DNA from: Thamnaconus septentrionalis
Taxonomy: Eukaryota > Chordata > Actinopteri > Tetraodontiformes > Monacanthidae
Assembly: GCA_009823395.1 (NCBI GenBank)
Contig: CM020502.1
Location: 18,260,444-18,324,443 of the forward strand
Direction of reading: 5' to 3'
Length of the DNA: 64,000 bases
The notes under the pieces are model-generated. The model made no database searches, had not been told where the DNA came from, and saw only the letters and a program-made list of their open reading frames with translations. Positions within the stretch are counted from its first letter, which is position 1. The number at the start of each line of letters is the position of its first letter. This document shows positions 58,247-64,000 of this stretch, piece by piece. The translations under genes were made by a program, and so were the position numbers.

Positions 58247-58275
58247 GTTAGCGACTACTAATGGTAGTCGCTAAC
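58247..58275. repeat. Perfect 12 bp hairpin
   Basis: gttagcgactac (58247-58258) and its reverse complement (58264-58275) enclose a 5-base loop. Confidence 0.85.
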
Positions 58276-58369
58276 AACACGTTTGCTCGTCCAGCTCATT
58301 TACATGCCGACATTTGCTGCATTTTATATTTTAATCGTAACTCAACATTCTCCTTGCTTGTGCAATAGG

Positions 58370-58741
58370 TGGGGCAGTGGGGTGGAGTAAGAGCCGCTTT
58401 GTTCTGGTTGTGCTCAGCTGCTTTCTTTTGATCCAAGACCTCAGGTCAGCTAGTCCAGACCAGAGTTTAGACTAAACATGGAGAAGCAGCATTTAGCGAT
58501 TATGCTGCCAACAAGTGGAACAAACTGCCAGTGAATCTTGAAGTGTAGACACTTTCAAATCCAGGTTAAGAACATTCTTTTCTCATTGGCCTCTGCATTA
58601 AATCTGAATCTTATCTTATCTAGACTATTGTTTGCTTTTTTTCATGTCTTTTTATCACTTTCTATAATGCTTTTCAATTCAAAGAACTTTGAACTGCCCT
58701 GTGCATGAAATGTGCTATACAAATAAACTTGCCTTGCCTTG
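58370..58741 (+). pseudogene. LINE reverse-transcriptase C-terminal remnant and tail
   Basis: WNKLP (58516-58530) and, after a frameshift, FKSRLRTFF (from 58554) reproduce the end of L2/CR1-type polymerases (W-N-x-L-P...F-K-x-x-L-K-T-x-L-F). Downstream 'tgtgctatacaaataaactt' and GCCTT repeats form the usual 3' end. Upstream sequence is too decayed to read. Confidence 0.6.
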
Positions 58742-60340
58742 TGATGCCACTTGAATTCCATGATTGCTGAAATTCTCTTTCTACACTCAAAATGAGAACG
58801 TGTTCACCTTCAGCAAGTGTCACTGTCAGAAAAGTCATTTTCTGAGGAGGTGAATTATTGTGCGCTCAGGAGCCACTCAAGTTGAGAAAATCACCAGTCC
58901 ATCTTTTCACTTCTAATTCAAAAGAATTACAGATGGAGGAAATCTGCTATGTGCCACACACTCCAATTTATTATTATTATTTATTTTTTTTTTTTTCTGG
59001 TGCAGCCGGAGCCTCACCGGCTCCATTAAATCCGACGGGATCGTAACTCCGGCCTGGTTGCTGGGGGACGTGACAAGGAGCCTGCGGTCGGGGAGGAAAT
59101 CGTTCACCACGAACCGCGCAGCCGCTGAGAAAACAAACACATCACGTCGGCGATAAGTCGGCCGTCTCGCTCCATCTCGCCAAACTCTGAGCTTTTTGAC
59201 GAAAGCTCGTTCGCAGCCTCGTTGGAAGCGGGGAGGGGGAGGCGCCAGAGAGGTGAGAGACAAAGTGCTGGTGCTCGGAGGAGGGCGCGGATAAGACTCT
59301 TTACAAAGAACACTTAGACATTGCTGAATGTTTCGTATAATGCCGTCTTTGAAGAGCCTTCTCCAGAGATGTTCCAAAAGCCTGCGGTAATCCTCCCCCT
59401 CGCCGTGTCTGGGTCTGAACCAGCGTTAGTCCAACACTGCTAAGATGAGATAATCTCCCCACATGTCCCTCCGCTTGATTCGTTTCATCAATGCCTGCAC
59501 TTAAAAAGTGAAACAATCTTATATTTTTTATTTATTTATTTTTACAAACCTCTCGCTTTGCCGCAGATTAAACTTCCTATCACAACACTTGTTAAATGTT
59601 TTTGCGAAAAGCCAAGCTGCCTGACTAGCAGAGTGTCATTTTGCTGAGGGTGCTGAGGTTTTACGCCTCTCAAAGTGTATTTTTATTTTTATTTTTTTGG
59701 ACTCAGCGCCAAGAGAGCTGCAATTTGCTGATCTCTTGCACATCCATCTGTGTTTTGGATGCAAAGCTGCGGATGCATTGCATTGTGGGATTATTACATC
59801 TCGCAAAAATGCCACTTAACACTAATCCACCTGCGCAATCGAGACGGAGAGGACACGCAAAAGGGGATTTATGTAGTTGTGGGTTGACAGCCTGTCGGTG
59901 AATCCACCCCCAATTAAAAACGAAACGCTTCATTGATCCCGAAGAAGCACAATTCACAGAAATTCACTAAAGACTTAGTTTTCACTGAGTAAAAAAAAAA
60001 AAAAAAAAAGGACTTCCGATGTGATTTCATCCACAGGGAAGTCAATATGCTGATTTTCAGCTTCTGGAAAAATGGCTCATGTGCATATCTGCCAAAAAAA
60101 AGGATGTGTCTAAATAAACTCCCATTTACTCTCCCACTGATTTTTATTATACCGCTGTAAGTTGCTTTGATGGAAACCACAGGATGTCAGTAGAAAACTT
60201 GATAAGTGCTTTGGGCATGAATGAAGATTGGCCACCAAAATAACTATATGAAGCTTCCTCCCACAGTGCTTGTGAGGTGAATTGGAAAAAAAAAAAAAAA
60301 AGGTTGCAGTTTGAGTGTGAACGTTTGTTCGTCCTTCTCT
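58742..60340. other. Unique stretch
   Basis: A GC-rich island at 59000-59300 lies between AT-rich flanks and carries a 154-codon minus-strand frame without recognisable features. A runs occur at about 59991-60009 and 60286-60301. Confidence 0.4.
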
Positions 60341-60418
60341 GTGACACTCCGATGAACTGGCAACTTGTCGAAGGTGGAAGCCTGTCTGGCTCTGGCATAG
60401 AAAATGGATGAATGAATA
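60341..60418 (+). mobile_element. Short retroposon family, decayed third copy
   Basis: 'gatgaactggcaacttgtcg' and the end 'atagaaaatggatgaatgaa' match the minus strand of the 23.6 and 54.8 kb copies, but the middle is degraded and no target duplication is seen. Confidence 0.5.
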
Positions 60419-60523
60419 ACAGTTCAAACAACCAAAGACGCAGACAACAGGCACGGTGATGATGATACCATCGAGTTGTGTTCCATCACTGAGTCATGTA
60501 GTCATTGACTCATGTCCTTCCAG

Positions 60524-60651
60524 ACACAGGTAAGGCCTCCTTCATCCTCAACCCTGATGAGTTCAGTGGCAGCAGCTGCACTCTGGCCAAACGCAGCCTG
60601 GGAAGGAAGGTGGATCCCCGGAGACACTGGAGAGACAAACACCAGGACTGA
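60524..60651 (+). CDS. Candidate terminal exon, unknown protein
   Basis: 'catgtccttccag' (to 60523) is a plausible splice acceptor. After a two-base split codon the frame is open for 41 codons to TGA at 60649-60651, with residues KASFILNPDEFSG near the start and a basic end (SLGRKVDPRRHW). Most third positions are G or C although the neighbourhood is AT-rich, which is what a real exon would show. I do not recognise the protein. An AATAAA lies about 260 bases downstream, inside the SINE. Chance or retroposed origin remains possible. Confidence 0.3.
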
Positions 60652-60693
60652 GCGATCTAAAAGGACGACCACGTCTCTTGGTCAGTCCAGATC

Positions 60694-60925
60694 AGCTCGG
60701 TGGCCGAGCGGTAGGTAGGGCGTCCGCCCTGTGACCGGGTCACAACATAGACTATGAAAATATCATCTGTGGCTTCCCTACTCGGCACTCAACATCAAAT
60801 GTTGGACTTGAGAGGTTGGATCATCAACTGATTCCCCGCGTGTGGCACCGCTGCTTTCGCAGGGGGGGGAAAGGTCAAATGTGGAGATTAAATTTTCCTG
60901 CTTGGAATCAATAAAGTACATAAGT
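60694..60925 (+). mobile_element. Full-length tRNA-derived SINE
   Basis: Starts 'agctcggtggccgagcggta', giving a perfect A box (tggccgagcgg, 60701-60711). A degenerate B box (gggtcacaac, 60737-60746) follows. The body includes 'ggcttccctactcggcactc' and a LINE-like 3' end 'cttggaatcaataaagta'. An (AAT)n tract (60938-60961) follows shortly after. The layout equals a teleost SINE with a Leu/Ser-type tRNA head. Confidence 0.7.
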
Positions 60926-60937
60926 CTTGCAGTCATC

Positions 60938-60961
60938 AATAATAATAATAATAATAATAAA
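60938..60961. repeat. (AAT)8 microsatellite
   Basis: Uninterrupted trinucleotide run downstream of the SINE 3' end, probably grown from its tail. Confidence 0.85.
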
Positions 60962-62649
60962 CTGTCAGGAAAACCCATTAAACAAGGATTCAAAGGACAT
61001 AGTGATAATGTATCGCCCACGGGATAAAGTGTCTTCCGCCACAAATTGTCTTTCTATCAGTCGTTGGTGTAGTTGGACATCACACAGGAAATGAAGCTAG
61101 CATATAATTGGAAGTAGTTTTCTCCACTAAAGTAAATAATTTTTTCCTCATTGGTTTAAATTATTACTGGGTAATACTACCCGGTATTAACTTAATTTCA
61201 GGTAATTGTTGCACTCCATTACATTTGATTAATTTTACATCAAGGTATCAGGTAGCCAAATCCACCAATTGGAATGATGTAATTGGAAGGTAAGAAATGG
61301 CTACCATGGTAATTACAAAATTAAATAGACACAATTTTATTCACCCGCAGCATATATTCAATAAAGTTTCAGGTCCTCAGACTGTTTCTGTGTCTCTGCC
61401 ATCCTAACTGTGGTGTTCCCCTGCTTTAGGGCAACGCATTTATTTTTGTGAAGACTTCTATGAAACCATGTCTTTGACCTTTGGTGGCTTCTCTTTGACT
61501 GATGCTTTCGTTTCTTTTATCAAAGCCTGTATCAAGAAATAAGTCAAAGACTGCAAACATTTTTCCCCCTAGCAAACACAATTTGAGAGATCTTTTTCTG
61601 TCAGTGGGAACATAGTTTAATTTGGCTGCCCTAGCCACAGATTTGCAAGGCATTCTGGGAAATGTCTTATCAATGGCAATTCATCTGGGATTTAGTCTGA
61701 ACTCCTCACTCCATTCTTTCCTCTAAACAGGATCTTGACAACAACAAAAGGTGGATGTGTGAACATGGAGGGAAAAGAGCTAAAAAGGGCCAACCGGGAC
61801 TGAGCTAGCCAAGTGCTAGTATCAAGCACAGTGACTGGTGTAAAATCAATTCACAGAGACAGTCAAAAGGTAAACCTCTTTGTTGAACCCCCACATGGAT
61901 CTGATACTCAAGCGACCAGAAGAAAACTTAGCAATCAAGCCGCCCAATCACACTGGTTGTCGCTCATGTCACTGTGATGCATAGTTTCATGTGATGCACC
62001 CGGCGCCACGCCCTCCAGTACACTGTGGCTGCCACGCAGGTATAAATCAGCCCAGAGCCTCATTCGTCACCTCTTCACCTACGTGCCGCATCGGAGTTTA
62101 TTACTTTGCTATTTCCTCGAACCACCTGCCAGCGTTCTTCGCACGCACGGTGAAATATGCATACCGCGATTTGATCCCACGTATCCCCGCGCAGATTAGG
62201 GCAGTGTCAGTACAGGATTACCCCGGTAATTCATGTAATGCTGCTTTGCCACAGTTAATTTCCCCCGCGGATGAGCGGCAAGAGCGCAGAGTTACTCTCT
62301 GTGTCTTTTGCCGGCAAAATTTCTCATCCGCTCGACGCGTTTTGGTATGCAAACCGTGCTGTCGCCGGGGTATTTATTTATTTATTCATTTATTTATTTT
62401 GTCCCGACTTAACGGTCTGCTGTGCATTTATCACGGGCCACGCAGTTCTGGTGATTGGGGTGAGGAGCCGTCTTCCCGCCGAGGGGGGGCGAGCCGCGGA
62501 ATGCAAATGGCTTATTTGCAATCATGGGCCGATCATCACGCCGTTAGAGCCCCGATCATCACTGTCGCGGCGCTTTGGTCTTGCAGCGCTGATGGTCCGG
62601 CGAGGACACAGCTAAAGAACGAAGGCCGTAACTCTGAGCTTGGACTTTT
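60962..62649. other. Unique stretch
   Basis: AT-rich to about 61980 (with a gggtaatactaccc palindrome near 61170), then the CpG-rich block listed next. A TTTA tract lies at 62371-62400. Confidence 0.45.
62040..62570. promoter_or_regulatory. Candidate conserved regulatory block with octamer pair
   Basis: Mixed, CpG-rich, repeat-poor sequence with 'gtgaaatatgcataccgcga', 'ttttggtatgcaaaccgtgc' and the inverted pair tgcaaat-ggctt-atttgca (62502-62520), which are POU octamer-like sites. A 231-codon plus-strand frame (61991-62686) crosses it, including the TTTA microsatellite, so it is not taken as a gene. Confidence 0.35.
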
Positions 62650-63300
62650 AAACGGAGGCAGCAGAAGTATTTACATTCTGTACTGAAGTAGAAGTACAGA
62701 TACTTGAGGAAAAATAATACTCTGGTAAAAGTGAAAGTATTGTAGCGTCACACTGTAACATCTCAAGAAGCAGTGGGTTGTCGGCCTGTCACTGCTGGTC
62801 TCTCTGGTAAACACTGGCCTGCAGGTCATGTCACTCAAGGTGTGGGCCGGTGGTTGGAGGAGGGACTGGGGTGGGGGGCGGAGCCACAGTTAAAAAGATG
62901 TTATGTTTCTGGTTTTGTGTTTGAAGGCTGCTACAAGCCGGTTGTCGATACTCGTGCTACTGTGAGTTTAATAGAACTGCTTGAGAACGGCGAACCAACG
63001 ACTCAGACATTTCAGTGAAGTGTTACAGTATTGAATCATTTCCTTAATTTAAGCAACAACAACTAGAACATAATAAGTCAGTTATATTGAAAATAATGTG
63101 TATCTTTTACGCACAAAAGTAAAAAGCAAGTTTTTCTCAGTTTAAGAAGTAAAATGTACAGATATTTGAAGGAAAATGTAGGGAGTAAAATGTAGTCAGA
63201 AAAATAAATACTCAAGTAAAGTACAGACATCTGAAAAAAAAATCTATTTAACTACAGTAACAAAGTATTTGTACTTAGTTACTTCCCACCTCTGCTTTAA
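62650..63300 (+). mobile_element. MITE family A, copy 3 (longest)
   Basis: The left end 'gaagtatttacattctgtac' continues as 'gaagtagaagtacagatact'. The right end (63200-63300) has 'actcaagtaaagtacagaca' and 'tatttgtacttagttacttc'. The middle 350 bases are not found in the other two copies, so this is either a longer ancestor form or carries an insert. A 81-codon frame in the middle (62773-63018) has no recognisable domain. Confidence 0.65.
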
Positions 63301-64000
63301 AAAACAAAACAAAAAACAGGCACTTAGCGGTCGTGAATTCCAGGCCAGGCTGGATGTGGGTGTTTGGAGGATGAACTTGAAATCCTGTGTAATTATCACT
63401 CCCAGTGGAAATTAAGACTGACCTTTCCTCAGCAGAGCTCCCTAATAGAATTCAGGGGAGGAACGACTCGCTCACATATTCGCTCCGAGAACGCTGTGTC
63501 AGCCACTTTGCCGCCGATTTAAGGCCCGACGTGAGGTTGGAAAAGGTCCCTCTGAAGTTTTTTTCCTTTGCCAGGTTGATTTAAAAAAAACAAAAAAAAA
63601 CCCCGAAAAAGTCTCGGATGAAAGTTACGAGAAAAAAAATGGAAACAGAATGTGGAGAGAAATGAGGAGGAGAAGAAATTTACTTGGAAAAAAAACAAGT
63701 GAAGGCGCCAATATCTGGCTAACAAGCCACGCTGGCGCCAGCTGAGTCACTATCCGTGCATTTTTATCGTATAGTGTCTCGCCGAGGCACTTTCCAGATA
63801 ATCATTTGACAAGCTGCGGCAGCCCCATTAGCCCTCGGAATTTTTAATTGGCCGGGACATCGCGCGCCCCGGCGAGAGGAACGCTCGGAATTCTTAATAG
63901 AGTGAAGAACGTTCCCCATCCGTGCTGGAGATGTGCAGATCCGTGTAGAGAAAACAACAAAAAACCAACAAACGACAACATTTATACACTTAGGCAGACC
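63301..64000. other. Unique stretch to the window end
   Basis: A runs occur near 63580-63600. The part at 63720-63930 is balanced and repeat-free with 'cagctgagtcac' (Maf/AP-1-like), 'aatttttaattggccgggac' and 'aattcttaatagagtg', and may be a further regulatory block. No gene. Confidence 0.4.

Noticed and set aside
60694..60770. Possible functional tRNA gene
   Set aside because: The A box is perfect but the B box is degenerate and the sequence continues into a SINE body.
61991..62686. 231-codon plus-strand frame
   Set aside because: It runs through a TTTA microsatellite (LFIHLFI-like residues) and into the left end of MITE A copy 3; composition and position indicate a non-coding GC-rich block.
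1..64000. CRISPR array, phage or bacterial operon
   Set aside because: No regularly spaced identical repeats with unique spacers and no dense co-directional frames; the repeat content is that of a vertebrate.

Overview
The window reads as non-coding DNA from a ray-finned (teleost, probably percomorph) fish. The evidence is the repeat content: several independent dispersed elements with the layout of common teleost families (a tRNA-headed SINE, a short retroposon ending in (TGAA)n, LINE 3' tails ending in short tandem repeats, hAT-type and Tc1-type miniature elements), plus dense (CA)n, (AT)n, (AAAT)n and poly(A) microsatellites. I see no bacterial-style gene arrangement and no CRISPR array. 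No complete protein gene, tRNA gene or rRNA gene can be supported. The longest open frames (231, 226 and 300 codons) lie in GC-rich or C-rich stretches where stop codons are rare, and none shows a recognisable domain.

Layout. 0-9 kb: a tripartite MITE copy (224-720), a homeodomain-site-rich block (about 990-1390), and two direct copies of a roughly 0.5 kb repeat (2460-3010 and 8300-8810), the second with a tRNA-like SINE head on the minus strand. 9-18 kb: mostly unique sequence, GC-rich in places, with many microsatellites. 18.4-28 kb is the most rearranged part: a probable nested insertion (18446-19326), a roughly 790 bp sequence present twice in inverted orientation (20766-21556 and 27163-27946), an internally deleted Tc1-like element, a short retroposon with a perfect 13 bp target duplication, a 'gttgcca' repeat and a probable solo LTR. 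28-41 kb: a TIR element built of tandem 'aactttattctcaaaa'-like units, a long polypyrimidine tract, a second MITE A copy, LINE tails, and a hAT-type element with paired ends and an 8 bp target duplication. 41-46 kb: a CpG-rich block that looks constrained. 48-64 kb: tandem CTCF-like cores, three perfect hairpins across the window (two here), another short retroposon, LINE remnants, a full SINE and a third MITE A copy.

The long gene-free span, with CpG-rich blocks containing TAAT-core, octamer and CTCF-like motifs between transposon relics, fits an intergenic or intronic regulatory desert beside a developmental gene. That is inference: no neighbouring gene is visible. Two short GC3-rich open stretches with good splice-acceptor context (29529-29697 and 60524-60651) are the only places where I would look for exons.
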